Counted from the first letter of the stretch, positions 51,109 through 59,304 are shown. The stretch is DNA of 64,000 bases from Corynebacterium genitalium ATCC 33030 (GCF_000143825.1 NZ_CM000961.1:2067448-2131447); one strand, 5' to 3'. Made by a program: numbers and translations. The notes: generated by a model from the sequence alone, not told the origin.

Positions 51109-52302
51109 TCACCCCTGCTTTCTACCAGTGCCGGAAACAGGAAGGTGGGCGCCGCGCAGCGTGAAAAACATCGCGACAATCAATGAACCAGCCGCCACTG
51201 CGAAACTCAAGGTAGTTGAGTTACTAAACACCACAGCGATAACCGCAGGGCCCATAATTTGCCCCAAGCTGTACCATGTCGTTAGGGAAGCCGCCGCAAC
51301 TGGGCTCCCCGCTTTGAGACCCGCTTCAATAGTCAGCATCGTTACCCCCATGAAGGTAGCTCCGAACAAAAACGCCGACACAAACAAAAGACCGGGCCCA
51401 GAACTGAAGACTGCCACGACAGCACCTGTAACCTGCAGGAAATAGCATCCAGCAAGCGCTTTGAAGGTTCCCACTCGGTTTGCCGCATACGACCAAAACA
51501 ACGGGGATGGAGCGGTGGCGCATCCAGCTACCAGCCACGTCGAGGCGGCGGCTGTTTGCCCGAAAACCGGCTGCGCTAGAACCACCAGATATGTACCGAT
51601 GATGATGTAGCCTGCGCCTTGGAAGAGATATCCAGCAGATAACCACCGCAATGGTTCAAGCGAAGATTCCTGTCCTTGGTCACTTCGTGGCCGAGTAGAA
51701 GAATCGGAGCGATTTTCACGTATTGGCCAATTCCATGCAAGAAGCGAAAGTGCTGCACTCACTGCTGCGCAGATAAGCCACAGTGCCCGCCATGAGAGAA
51801 CGCTTCCCCCCATGAGGACAATTCCTCCGGAGATGAGGATGCCTAGCCCAACCCCAGCGTAAATTATTCCACCATCATGGGCTCGGCGTTTGACCACGGG
51901 AATATTCTGCGTCACCGAGACGAAAACTAGAGCTGAGATGGCCCCAGCCAAAAAGCGGACCGCTATTTGCCACCACGGTGAGCCAGAGAAAGCAACCGCC
52001 GCCAGGAGCACTGTCGTCAACACAAGGGCTGCCCTGTATAATCTTCTAGAAATCGGCACCCACCCTCGGGAGGCCGCCAAAGAACCCGCAAAATACCCGG
52101 CGTAGTTGGCGGTGGCGATCCACGCGCTGGACTGTCCCGACCAACCCAGGGAACCTACCATCAAAGGCAAAATGGGGGTGTAAAAGAATCTGCCCAAGCC
52201 CATGGCTACTGCTAGGCCGGCGGTACCACGCGACACCAAAAGAGCATCCCGGTGGGTAGTTTCAGTCGCAGCGGAGTGAGCGTCTCCCTCAGGCTTCCCC
52301 AT
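51109..52302 (-). CDS. MFS transporter, YbfB/YjiJ-like
   Basis: This 397-residue protein has about 12 helices: GTAGLAVAMGLGRFFYTPIL and PLMVGSLGWSGQSSAWIATA at the start are the YbfB/YjiJ signature, and ANYAGYFAGSLAA follows. ATG 52302 has a perfect AGGAGG seven bases upstream, which lies inside the end of the previous gene; the two overlap by 14 bases and are translationally coupled. The substrate is unknown, possibly a product or substrate of the coupled monooxygenase fusion. Confidence 0.83.
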   Translation of the reverse strand: MGKPEGDAHSAATETTHRDALLVSRGTAGLAVAMGLGRFFYTPILPLMVGSLGWSGQSSAWIATANYAGYFAGSLAASRGWVPISRRLYRAALVLTTVLLAAVAFSGSPWWQIAVRFLAGAISALVFVSVTQNIPVVKRRAHDGGIIYAGVGLGILISGGIVLMGGSVLSWRALWLICAAVSAALSLLAWNWPIRENRSDSSTRPRSDQGQESSLEPLRWLSAGYLFQGAGYIIIGTYLVVLAQPVFGQTAAASTWLVAGCATAPSPLFWSYAANRVGTFKALAGCYFLQVTGAVVAVFSSGPGLLFVSAFLFGATFMGVTMLTIEAGLKAGSPVAAASLTTWYSLGQIMGPAVIAVVFSNSTTLSFAVAAGSLIVAMFFTLRGAHLPVSGTGRKQG

Positions 52303-53956
52303 TGTTTTCCTCCTGATTGTTTTCCTCCTGTGCAATCATTTGCTGAGAGGTATGCCCAACTGCCAACACAACATTTTTGACCACTACCGTGTGCCCATCA
52401 GAGTCCATGAGAGCGTATGCCCCCTCTTGATCGGAAATAGATAGCACTCGCGTGGGCACTAAGCGAATATCTACATAATCTCGATAGGCAGTAACTACCT
52501 GAGAAGCTACCCAGTGAAGATAAGCGCCATAGAGAGCCCTGGATGTATAGGTGTCTGGACCCGTTTGCAGAGCCTCTTCCAAAAGGACAGGATCTGAGTG
52601 TAGGAAGGCAGAGGCTTTGTCAGATTTCAGCCATTCGTAAAATGTGGGACCCTCGAGATACCTCCCCTCGATACCGGCGCTGGAATCAGGGAAACCACTA
52701 AGCTGAGATGCCACAGTATTCATGAGGAGAGCAGGGGTCTGATAAGGATTCCACGCCTTGCCGGATCCGAAGGATGAATCATCAAACCAGACCAGTACGG
52801 GTGTTTCTTCTTGATCAATACTGTGCGCCAACCGGTCCAGGGTTCTTTCGACGACCGCCAGCCCTCTCGGCCCCCCGCCCACAACAGCTACCTGGGCAGC
52901 CAGAGGAACGACTCGACCGACGCCTAGAGAAGTAGAATATGGGGTCAGCTCATCAACAATATCGGCCGCAGGTGCCGAATGGGCGCACCCGTAGTTCACT
53001 CCCGCCCAAAGGTTAAGGCTTTCCACATCGCCAGCGTAATTAGCATTTGCTCTTAACTCTGAAGTCAAATGGTGAAGTTCCGGATACATCGACGGAGCGG
53101 ACTGGGAGTACTTTTCAGTAAAAGTATTGGTGATGGCGCGAGCCGATCTTCCGGTGAACGCTTTAGTAAGGGTGGTCGGCCGACCGCGTAACTCTTTCAG
53201 AGCAATCTTGTGGGTATGTTTCGTCCCCGCCTCATCTGCGAGAAGAAAATGGGTGCCCACCTGTATGGCCCATGCACCCCGGCGAAGGAGTGCGAGGGCT
53301 TCTTTTGCAGTCGCGATACCACCTGCAGCAATAACAGGCTTACTTACTTTAGATAAGGCATATTCCAGCAGTTCAGAAGTAGAATGAGTCGATCCCTCAC
53401 TCTCGGTAGAGAGCACAGTCGCTCGATGGCCTCCAGCTTCTGCCCCCTGAACACATATAGCATCACACGAGGTGGATGCGAGAAAGTCGATCTCATGAGG
53501 CGTTGTCGCATTTAAAACAACACTTTTCCCTGCTTCTTGAAACTCATGGATCAACGTTTCATCAGGGTAGCCAAACGTAAAAGAAACTACTTGAGCCTGC
53601 GAGCTTAAAGCAATGTCTATCTTTTCCCGGTAAAAGTCGTCCCCCGTAAAGGGTCGATCAGGTAGCTCCCCAAGTATCTGGGTATCCGTTTCGAGTAAGA
53701 CGCGGTATCGCTTCCATAGGTCCTGCTCCTTAGAAGAACGCTCTCGATCCGGAGGCGGGCAGAATATATTTATCCCGTACGGGCCGTCCGCTTCACCTTC
53801 AACCTGTTGAATTGCCGATATCAGCTTTTCTGGAGTTAAGTAACCTGCAGCAATATTTCCCAAACCGCCGGCATTCGTTACCGCGACACAAAGTTCAGGA
53901 GTAGATGGCCCCCCTGCCATTGGCGCCAAAATCAAGGGTCTCTTCAAAGTGATCAT
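52289..53956 (-). CDS. Nitronate monooxygenase fused to a partial FAD/NAD(P)-binding domain
   Basis: This 555-residue protein starts with a nitronate monooxygenase (2-nitropropane dioxygenase) TIM barrel, about residues 1-330: RPLILAPMAGGPSTPELCVA, CDAICVQGAEAGGHRAT, VIAAGGIATAKEAL, GAWAIQVGTHFL. From about 358 a second domain begins with QVAVVGGGPRGLAVVERTL and FDDSSFGSGKAWNPYQTPAL, the start of the large FAD-NAD(P)-binding family whose full-length members exceed 550 residues; only about 190 residues are present. The tail carries a repeated QEENN. Nothing comparable is known to me as a standard fusion. It is coupled to the MFS gene and flanked by IS3 remnants. AAGGA precedes ATG 53956. Confidence 0.8.
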   Translation of the reverse strand: MITLKRPLILAPMAGGPSTPELCVAVTNAGGLGNIAAGYLTPEKLISAIQQVEGEADGPYGINIFCPPPDRERSSKEQDLWKRYRVLLETDTQILGELPDRPFTGDDFYREKIDIALSSQAQVVSFTFGYPDETLIHEFQEAGKSVVLNATTPHEIDFLASTSCDAICVQGAEAGGHRATVLSTESEGSTHSTSELLEYALSKVSKPVIAAGGIATAKEALALLRRGAWAIQVGTHFLLADEAGTKHTHKIALKELRGRPTTLTKAFTGRSARAITNTFTEKYSQSAPSMYPELHHLTSELRANANYAGDVESLNLWAGVNYGCAHSAPAADIVDELTPYSTSLGVGRVVPLAAQVAVVGGGPRGLAVVERTLDRLAHSIDQEETPVLVWFDDSSFGSGKAWNPYQTPALLMNTVASQLSGFPDSSAGIEGRYLEGPTFYEWLKSDKASAFLHSDPVLLEEALQTGPDTYTSRALYGAYLHWVASQVVTAYRDYVDIRLVPTRVLSISDQEGAYALMDSDGHTVVVKNVVLAVGHTSQQMIAQEENNQEENNGEA

Positions 53957-54010
53957 GAGTGAAATCCTTACTCAGTGAAATCCACGGCATGATTCACGCT
54001 ACACAATTTC

Positions 54011-54311
54011 TGCAGCGTCCTGGGTTTAGTTCCGCTTCTTTTACGGCCCTGTGTTGATGGGCTCGGTGAGATAGTACTCGGTTTCTATTTCCTGTGGGGT
54101 GGCGTAGTCCAATGCTTCGTGAAGTCGCTTAGTGTTCCACTAATGCACCCACCGCAAGGTGGCCAGTTCGACTTCTCCGACCGACGTCCACGGGTCGGAC
54201 CATTTCGATGATCTGATGGCCCGCCCTCTCCTTGAACTCAACGGAATACTTTCTGGGCATAGTGCCTAATCCTTCCTTACCTGAGGTAGGAACTAAACCC
54301 GGGACGCTTCA
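54011..54311 (-). mobile_element. IS3-family element, internally deleted, copy 2
   Basis: Ends TGCAGCGTCCTGGGTTTAG (54011-54029) and CTAAACCCGGGACGCTTCA (54293-54311) match copy 1. Inside are the last codons of orfB (minus strand, WNTKRLHEALDYATPQEIET, EYYLTEPI) with an in-frame stop, joined to the first codons of orfA. The centre is deleted. Same orientation as copy 1. Confidence 0.85.
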
Positions 54312-54369
54312 AACTGTACGAATCGATGTATGGGTCGACCACGACCTCGGCGGATCTAGTATCTTGAAG

Positions 54370-54400
54370 AAAAAATAACCCCGCAGGGAAACCTGCGGGG
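54370..54400 (-). terminator. Rho-independent terminator after ssb
   Basis: CCCCGCAGG (54379-54387) and CCTGCGGGG (54392-54400) make a 9-bp perfect stem with a four-base loop; on the minus strand it is followed by TTATTTTTTC. It lies 12 bases after the ssb stop. Confidence 0.92.
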
Positions 54401-54411
54401 TGTTGTTGTAA

Positions 54412-54831
54412 CTAGAACGGTTCTTGTTCAGCGTCTGCGAGCGCTGCGTTCGCCGCCTCACCTCCGCGACGGGCTGCGCGCGCAGCGGACTCCTTCTTGG
54501 AATCGATCAGCTGCACCGTGTCGATGCGCGCCACCAGCGGGTACTGCTTCTGGCCGTCCTTGTCGGTGTAGACGTCGGTTTTCAGCGAGTAGCTCACCGC
54601 AACGCGGTCGCCGGAGCCGATGTAGCCGAACACGCCGGGGTTCTTCGCGTCCTGGACGTAGCCGGTCAGCTCCACGATCTCGCTTTCCACCTTGCCGGTG
54701 GCCTTGTTCTTGAAGGTGTTGCGCGCATAGACGCTGAGTTTCACCGTCGCGCCACCGTTTGCGTGCTCGAACAGCTTCGGTGCGCGAGCTGCGTTGCCGA
54801 CGATGGTGCCGTTGTTGAAGGGGTTGGACAT
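54412..54831 (-). CDS. ssb: Single-stranded DNA-binding protein of the mobile element
   Basis: This 139-residue protein has the OB-fold pattern of SSB: MSNPFNNGTIVGNAARAPKL, VKLSVYARNTFKN and ELTGYVQDAKN, then IGSGDRVAVSYSLKTDVY. The acidic C-terminus is short (AEQEPF) and ends in Pro-Phe as in partner-binding SSB tails. It should serve the element's own polymerase fusion. AAGGAG lies before ATG 54831. Confidence 0.85.
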   Translation of the reverse strand: MSNPFNNGTIVGNAARAPKLFEHANGGATVKLSVYARNTFKNKATGKVESEIVELTGYVQDAKNPGVFGYIGSGDRVAVSYSLKTDVYTDKDGQKQYPLVARIDTVQLIDSKKESAARAARRGGEAANAALADAEQEPF

Positions 54832-54922
54832 GATGGTTCTCCTTACGTGAGTGGGTGTGATTTGCCGTGCAATTTGGGCACTTAAGCAGCGGATTTGCTG
54901 CTGCGGGGTGGTTGCGCTGTCG

Positions 54923-55066
54923 CTACAGCACTGCCCAGGGCAGCGGTGTGCCTGCCGCCTCTAGGTCGCGCAGTTCTTGTGCTGCGCCCGGATCGGCGTC
55001 CTCGCCGTCGATGCCGTCGGCGAGCTGGTAGAGCAGTTCCAGGTCGGTGTGAATGAAATCGCGCAT
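54923..55066 (-). CDS. 47-residue acidic protein between the DUF4192 gene and ssb
   Basis: ATG 55066 has a perfect AAGGAGG seven bases upstream. The product reads MRDFIHTDLELLYQLADGID, then GEDADPGAAQELRDLEAAGT and PLPWAVL, acidic and helical. It is followed 91 bases later by ssb on the same strand. Not recognised, but codon use and the site make it likely real. Confidence 0.65.
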   Translation of the reverse strand: MRDFIHTDLELLYQLADGIDGEDADPGAAQELRDLEAAGTPLPWAVL

Positions 55067-55083
55067 CACGTGCCTCCTTGTTC

Positions 55084-55141
55084 GGATTGATGGTCAATCC
55101 GTCTGTTGGAGACAGCTCTGCTGTCTAGGGGTCGCTCCCCT
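55084..55141 (-). promoter_or_regulatory. Three tandem hairpins in the 5' leader of the small gene/ssb transcript
   Basis: GGATTG/CAATCC (55084-55100), AGACAGC/GCTGTCT (55110-55126) and AGGGG/CCCCT (55127-55141) are consecutive perfect small stems in 58 bases, just upstream of the 47-residue gene. A leader control element or a processing site is possible. Confidence 0.5.
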
Positions 55142-55150
55142 GCCCCGCGA

Positions 55151-55184
55151 GAAAAAGAAACCCCATTGCATTGCTGCAACGGGG
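55151..55184 (-). terminator. Terminator after the DUF4192 gene
   Basis: CCCCATTGCA (55161-55170) pairs with TGCAACGGGG (55175-55184) with one mismatch, and on the minus strand the stem is followed by TTTCTTTTTC. It begins ten bases after the stop codon. Confidence 0.85.
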
Positions 55185-55193
55185 TGTGTGGTG

Positions 55194-56216
55194 CTACTCG
55201 GCAAACAAGATCGTGCGGGTCTTCTCAGCGCCCTCACGGACGAGTTCGACCATCCGCTCGCCTTGGCCGATGTCGGTGAGCTTCGCGACCAGCGACGGGA
55301 AGTTCTCGTCTGGCCCGATCTCGGTGGCTCGCTGCGCAGCCACGCCAGCTAGCCCCGGCTGGCCTGTGGCGTGCGCAAGCACGGCAACAGTGGCGGTGAG
55401 CTGCGCCCGCATCCCCGGCCAGCTGGTCGGGACAGCGCGCATAACCTGCTCTATGAACGCAAGACCAGCCTGCGGCTCATCGAGCAGCGCGGCAAGCAGC
55501 GTGTCCCGCAAGCGCGGCGTGGTGAAGCATTTCAGCGCCGATCGAACAGCGCGCGTGCTCGGCTGGGTGATTCCTGCCGCCGCCTGCTCGTATTCACGCT
55601 GCAGCATGTCTGCGAACATGGGCGGGATATACGCCAGCGCGTCTTCGATGATGTCGGCGTGCTCGGCGGCGTCGATGCCGTGATCGGTGCTGTTCAACCG
55701 TGCCTCGATGTCGTCTTTGCTCGGCTCCGGCAGCTCGCCGGTGTGCTCTAGCATTTGTCGCAGCGCCGCCGATGCAGCGACCTCGCCGACAACGCCGTGG
55801 CGCGGCTCGTCGATGAGCGGATGCTGATACACGGACCACCACGCAGCCCCGGTGACGATCTCGGGCACCTGCACCACCCCGAGCAGCGGCGGTAGGTGCA
55901 CTGCCCCGCTGGTGAGATACGTTGCCGTCTCGTCGAAGACCGGTTGCGCAATGTCATCGCTGATCATGTACGCGATAACAGCGTCGAGTTCGAGGTGGTG
56001 GACCCACGCTGCGAACCGCTCGCGGCTCTCGGCGAGCTTCTCCACGGCCTCGTCCAGGTCGAACCGTGCGACCGGGCCGAGACGGATGGTGTCGACACCC
56101 TCGTCGTCGACGAAGAACGCGAGGATCAGCGAGTTGTTCGGGTAAAACCCGAGGATGCCGGGGAGGTTCGCGAGGATCTCACCGTGGGATGCAAGCGTGT
56201 GGGAATGAGTGGACAT
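55194..56216 (-). CDS. DUF4192 family protein
   Basis: This 340-residue protein has the DUF4192 start (ILANLPGILGFYPNNSLILA, FFVDDEGVDTIRLGPVARFD) and a helical C-terminal half. The family is common in actinobacterial plasmids and phages next to ssb and replication genes and has no known function; an auxiliary role in element replication or maintenance is plausible. ATG 56216 has AAAGGAG upstream. It heads the minus-strand group DUF4192, small gene and ssb. Confidence 0.85.
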   Translation of the reverse strand: MSTHSHTLASHGEILANLPGILGFYPNNSLILAFFVDDEGVDTIRLGPVARFDLDEAVEKLAESRERFAAWVHHLELDAVIAYMISDDIAQPVFDETATYLTSGAVHLPPLLGVVQVPEIVTGAAWWSVYQHPLIDEPRHGVVGEVAASAALRQMLEHTGELPEPSKDDIEARLNSTDHGIDAAEHADIIEDALAYIPPMFADMLQREYEQAAAGITQPSTRAVRSALKCFTTPRLRDTLLAALLDEPQAGLAFIEQVMRAVPTSWPGMRAQLTATVAVLAHATGQPGLAGVAAQRATEIGPDENFPSLVAKLTDIGQGERMVELVREGAEKTRTILFAE

Positions 56217-56631
56217 GGCAGTGCTCCTTTGCACGAATACGGGGTGTACATGGCCAATCCCGAATTCGGCCCGGCTCTGCCGGTCGCAGGCGTATCCCAG
56301 CAGTGCAGCGCCTATGTGCGCCGGGCGTCGCTAGCGCAGCCCGATACTTGGCTTACCGGGTGCGAGCGCTAGCGACGCAGCATGGTTAGATCCCCGCGTC
56401 GCCGCTGGTTAAGCTGATGCGGCACAACTAGGATCAACGTCTCCAACACTCAACGTGCGGGGTGACAAGAGCCGTGTCATACTTCCTGCGAACGCCACGG
56501 TTGAGCAGTGTCACCCCCCGATACACGAAGGCAGATCTCCCCCGAACTGCCAGCTCCCGTGGCGTTCTTTCGTAGGAGCGTTGCGCACTACAGCATATGC
56601 GCGCGATTGTTGACGTGTCATACACTGCAAC
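56217..56631. other. 415-base gap, no gene seen
   Basis: No frame is supported. GTGTCATAC occurs at about 56474 and 56616. The gap separates the replication genes from the integrase and may contain the promoter of the DUF4192 group. Confidence 0.4.
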
Positions 56632-58143
56632 CTAGTTCCACACGATCTGGACTGATTCGGGGTTGAAGGTCTTGCTGCCACGCACGCCACGGCGCAGGCG
56701 CACCTGGCACAAGGTGTTGATGACACGGCGCTGCACGGCAAGCTCTGCGTTGTCGAAGGCGTCCACGGGCGAGGCGTAGCCGGTTGTGTCAAGCAGGGCC
56801 GATGCGCCAGCAAGGCGGGCACGGCGCGTTTCGAGTTTCTCGATCTGCGGCTCATAACGGTTTCGCGCGCGCTTGAGGTCACGGGCCTCGATAAGCTCCT
56901 CGTCGTAGTCAGCCTGGACGCGGGCAAGCTTTGCGCGAAGCTCAGCGAGTTCGTCGTCGATGGCGTTGACCTCGTCGTCGTCCGCAGTCGGCAGCAGGTC
57001 CGCCAGGTCGTCACGGCCAAGGCGGGCGCGGATCACGGCGAGCACAAAATCATCAACGCTGTGAGTGCGCACTAAGCCGCAGGCCGCGCAGCGGTAGCGG
57101 TCGGCATGCGTGCGCACGGGGTTGCCACACTCGTCGCAGACATACAGGCCCGAGCCGAGATGGCGGCGAGTGTTCCGGCGCTCCTTGTTTGTCAGCCGGT
57201 CGGGATCATCGAGCACGTTCTGCACACGCCACCACAAATCGGGTGTGACGATAGGCTCCCACTGCCCTTTCACCGGCTCGCCGGTATCGGGGTCGCGGAC
57301 GATATGTGTGACACGGCGGTACTTGTTCTTCACGCCTTTGCGCTCGGCCTTCTTATAGGTGGAGTAGCCGGCATACACAGGGTTGCGCAGGATCGAGTGC
57401 AACGACGTGTAGGCCCACGGCTGCGCGTCGGGAACAGGCTTTTCTTCCTGGCCAGCAGCGCGGCGACGTGCGTTGCGCTCTGTGACCACGGTGTGCATAT
57501 GGCGCGGCGTGGTCGGGATATCCGGCAAGCCCGGCTGATTGACCCCAGACAGGGCGCGTGCGATGTCGCGCATGGAGTTGCCCCGCTCGACAGCGCGGAA
57601 CATCCCGAGCACGGCGGCGGCTTCGGAGGGGATGATCTCGCCGGTGGAGGTGTAGCCGATAGGGCGGACACCGCCGGAGTACCAGCGGCCCTGCTCGGCG
57701 CGCTGCTGTTGCGCACGGGATTGGCGCATGCTTTTGCGTTCGATCTCGCCGCGCGCCACGGCTGCTTTGATACGCGCGTACATTCTGCCGCCGTCGGTGG
57801 CAAGGTCAGCATCACCGTTCGCGGTGACGAGTTTCAGCCCCTGCTCTTCTGCCCTGTCGATCCACTCTTCGAGCTGCCAGGGCTGCCGCGTGAGGCGGTC
57901 GAGGTCCCAGCAAATGATTGCGTCGATCTCGCCGCGCTCGAAAGACGCCACCATCGCGTCGTAGTCGGGGCGGTCCACGTCCTTCTTTGACGCGGAGATC
58001 GACTGATCGACGTAGGTATGCACAACGTCCCAGCCGCGTTGCTCGGCAAGGGCTTCGCAGTCCTGACGCTGCCGGTCGATGGCAAGACCGTCCATGGCAG
58101 CATCGAGCGAGATACGGAGGTAAATAGCAGCACGTGTCGTCAT
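56632..58143 (-). CDS. Large serine integrase
   Basis: This 503-residue site-specific recombinase has the resolvase catalytic domain (AAIYLRISLD with nearby SxxxR-type residues, ICWDLDRLTRQPWQLEEWID, about residues 5-140), a recombinase domain (SILRNPVYAGYSTYKKAERK, about 245-265), and a zinc-ribbon with four cysteines (CDECGNPVRTHADRYRCAAC, about 335-355) followed by a coiled coil (about 395-445). Its start codon lies 20 bases from the ychF stop, the normal place for an integrase that recombines at the element's end. The serine nucleophile is inferred to be in RISLD. Confidence 0.9.
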   Translation of the reverse strand: MTTRAAIYLRISLDAAMDGLAIDRQRQDCEALAEQRGWDVVHTYVDQSISASKKDVDRPDYDAMVASFERGEIDAIICWDLDRLTRQPWQLEEWIDRAEEQGLKLVTANGDADLATDGGRMYARIKAAVARGEIERKSMRQSRAQQQRAEQGRWYSGGVRPIGYTSTGEIIPSEAAAVLGMFRAVERGNSMRDIARALSGVNQPGLPDIPTTPRHMHTVVTERNARRRAAGQEEKPVPDAQPWAYTSLHSILRNPVYAGYSTYKKAERKGVKNKYRRVTHIVRDPDTGEPVKGQWEPIVTPDLWWRVQNVLDDPDRLTNKERRNTRRHLGSGLYVCDECGNPVRTHADRYRCAACGLVRTHSVDDFVLAVIRARLGRDDLADLLPTADDDEVNAIDDELAELRAKLARVQADYDEELIEARDLKRARNRYEPQIEKLETRRARLAGASALLDTTGYASPVDAFDNAELAVQRRVINTLCQVRLRRGVRGSKTFNPESVQIVWN

Positions 58144-58163
58144 GCCGCTAACACTAGCGCGCC

Positions 58164-58195
58164 TCAGGTTACATTGAAACGAAACTCCACCACGT
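58164..58195 (-). repeat. Current ychF 3' end, attachment site of the island
   Basis: The living ychF ends DVVEFRFNVT-stop here, directly next to the integrase. Copies A-F to the left retain VEFKFNV-stop (VEFKFHV in A) in the same orientation, so recombination probably occurs a few codons before the stop and swaps in a new gene tail. Confidence 0.75.
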
Positions 58196-59252
58196 CACCA
58201 TCGGCCATGACGTAGTCCTTGCCCTCCTGGCGGACCTTGCCCTTCGCGCGCGCCTCGGCCATGGAGCCGAGCTCATCGAGGTCCTCGAAGGCCACGATCT
58301 CAGCCTTGATGAAGCCCTTCTCAAAGTCGGTGTGAATCACGCCGGCGGCCTTCGGAGCAGTGTCGCCCTTGTGGATCGTCCAGGCGCGGGACTCCTTCGG
58401 ACCAGCAGTCAGGTAGGTCTGCAGGCCGAGGGTTTCAAAGCCGGCGCGTGCAAGCGTCGATAAGCCTGGCTCGTCTTGGCCGACGGCGGCGAGGAGCTCT
58501 GCGGCGTCTTCGTCGTCAAGCTCAAGGAGCTCGGTCTCAGTCTGCGCGTCGAGGAACACAGCTTCAGCAGGTGCGACGAGTTCGCGCAGCTCGGCCTTCT
58601 TCGCGTCGTCGGTGAGTACGCCCTCGTCGGAGTTGAACACGTAGAGGAACGGCTTCGCGGTCATCAGGTGCAAGTCGCGCACGAGCGCGAGGTCAATCTC
58701 GCCTGACTTGGAGGCGGCGAACAGCGTCCGATCTGACTCCAGGATCTCCTGTGCCTTTTTGGCTTCGGCGGCCTGGGCGGCGATGTCCTTGTCTTTGCGG
58801 CCGTCTTTCTCCAGGCGCGGCAAGGCCTTCTCGATCGTCTGCAGGTCGGCCAAGATGAGCTCAGTGTTGATCACGGAGATGTCGCTGGCAGGGTCGACGC
58901 GACCGTCGACGTGGATGACGTTGTCGTCGGAAAACGCGCGAACGACTTGGCAGATCGCGTCCGCTTCACGGATGTTGGCCAAGAAAGCGTTGCCCATGCC
59001 CTCGCCCTCGGACGCGCCTTTGACAATGCCGGCGATATCTACAAAGGACACCGTCGCCGGAAGGATCTCCGCGGACTCGAAGATTTCCGCGAGGCGGTCC
59101 AGGCGCTTGTCCGGCAACGGCACTAAGCCGACGTTGGGTTCAATGGTGGCAAACGGGTAGTTCGCCGCCAGGACCTCATTGCGGGTCAGCGCGTTGAACA
59201 GGGTGGATTTGCCCACGTTAGGCAGGCCGACGATTCCAAGAGTAAGGCTCAC
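58164..59252 (-). CDS. ychF: YchF, ribosome-associated Obg-family ATPase/GTPase
   Basis: This 362-residue P-loop enzyme shows GLPNVGKSTLFNALT (G1), DIAGIVKGASEGEGMGN (switch II and G3), a NTEL.LADL coiled-coil start and a C-terminal TGS domain (KGDTAPKAAGVIHTDFEKGF). YchF binds ATP more than GTP and links ribosomes to stress responses; it is nearly universal. The GTG at 59252 gives the family start MSLTLGIVG; a TTG three codons upstream is possible. The extreme C-terminus ends in Thr after FNV, one residue longer than usual, as expected if the tail came from the inserted element. Confidence 0.95.
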   Translation of the reverse strand: MSLTLGIVGLPNVGKSTLFNALTRNEVLAANYPFATIEPNVGLVPLPDKRLDRLAEIFESAEILPATVSFVDIAGIVKGASEGEGMGNAFLANIREADAICQVVRAFSDDNVIHVDGRVDPASDISVINTELILADLQTIEKALPRLEKDGRKDKDIAAQAAEAKKAQEILESDRTLFAASKSGEIDLALVRDLHLMTAKPFLYVFNSDEGVLTDDAKKAELRELVAPAEAVFLDAQTETELLELDDEDAAELLAAVGQDEPGLSTLARAGFETLGLQTYLTAGPKESRAWTIHKGDTAPKAAGVIHTDFEKGFIKAEIVAFEDLDELGSMAEARAKGKVRQEGKDYVMADGDVVEFRFNVT

Positions 59253-59272
59253 GCTGGCCAATCATAACGTAC

Positions 59273-59304
59273 GCCCCGGCTGCCAGTTCAGACTGGGCCG
59301 GGGC
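59273..59304 (-). terminator. Possible hairpin terminator after the phosphatase
   Basis: GCCCCGGC (59273-59280) and GCCGGGGC (59297-59304) pair perfectly. It lies between the phosphatase stop and the ychF start on the minus strand. There is no T-run, so termination may depend on other factors. Confidence 0.45.

Larger units (their letters stand above)
23518..58195. mobile_element. Layered genomic island built at the 3' end of ychF
   Basis: The interval is bounded on the right by the 3' end of ychF and on the left by the most degenerate displaced copy of that end (repeat A). Five more copies (B-F) subdivide it into six modules carrying metal resistance, toxin-antitoxin, ribosome-rescue and finally replication, mobilisation and integrase genes. 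All copies face the same way as ychF, as expected for serial insertions at one site. Only the rightmost module still has an integrase. Confidence 0.75.
38041..58195. mobile_element. Integrative and mobilisable element, about 20.1 kb
   Basis: Bounded by displaced end F and the ychF 3' end, it carries an origin-like region, an HTH protein, the replication fusion protein, a structured noncoding region, a relaxase, an SSB, DUF4192 and a serine integrase placed at its right end. No conjugation pore genes are seen, so it would need a helper to transfer. Confidence 0.75.

Noticed and set aside
54346..54359. CTCGGCGGATCTAG shared with 17872-17885, suggesting a third inverted-repeat element
   Set aside because: The AGTATCGCC arms are absent at 54 kb; the match is short and may be chance.
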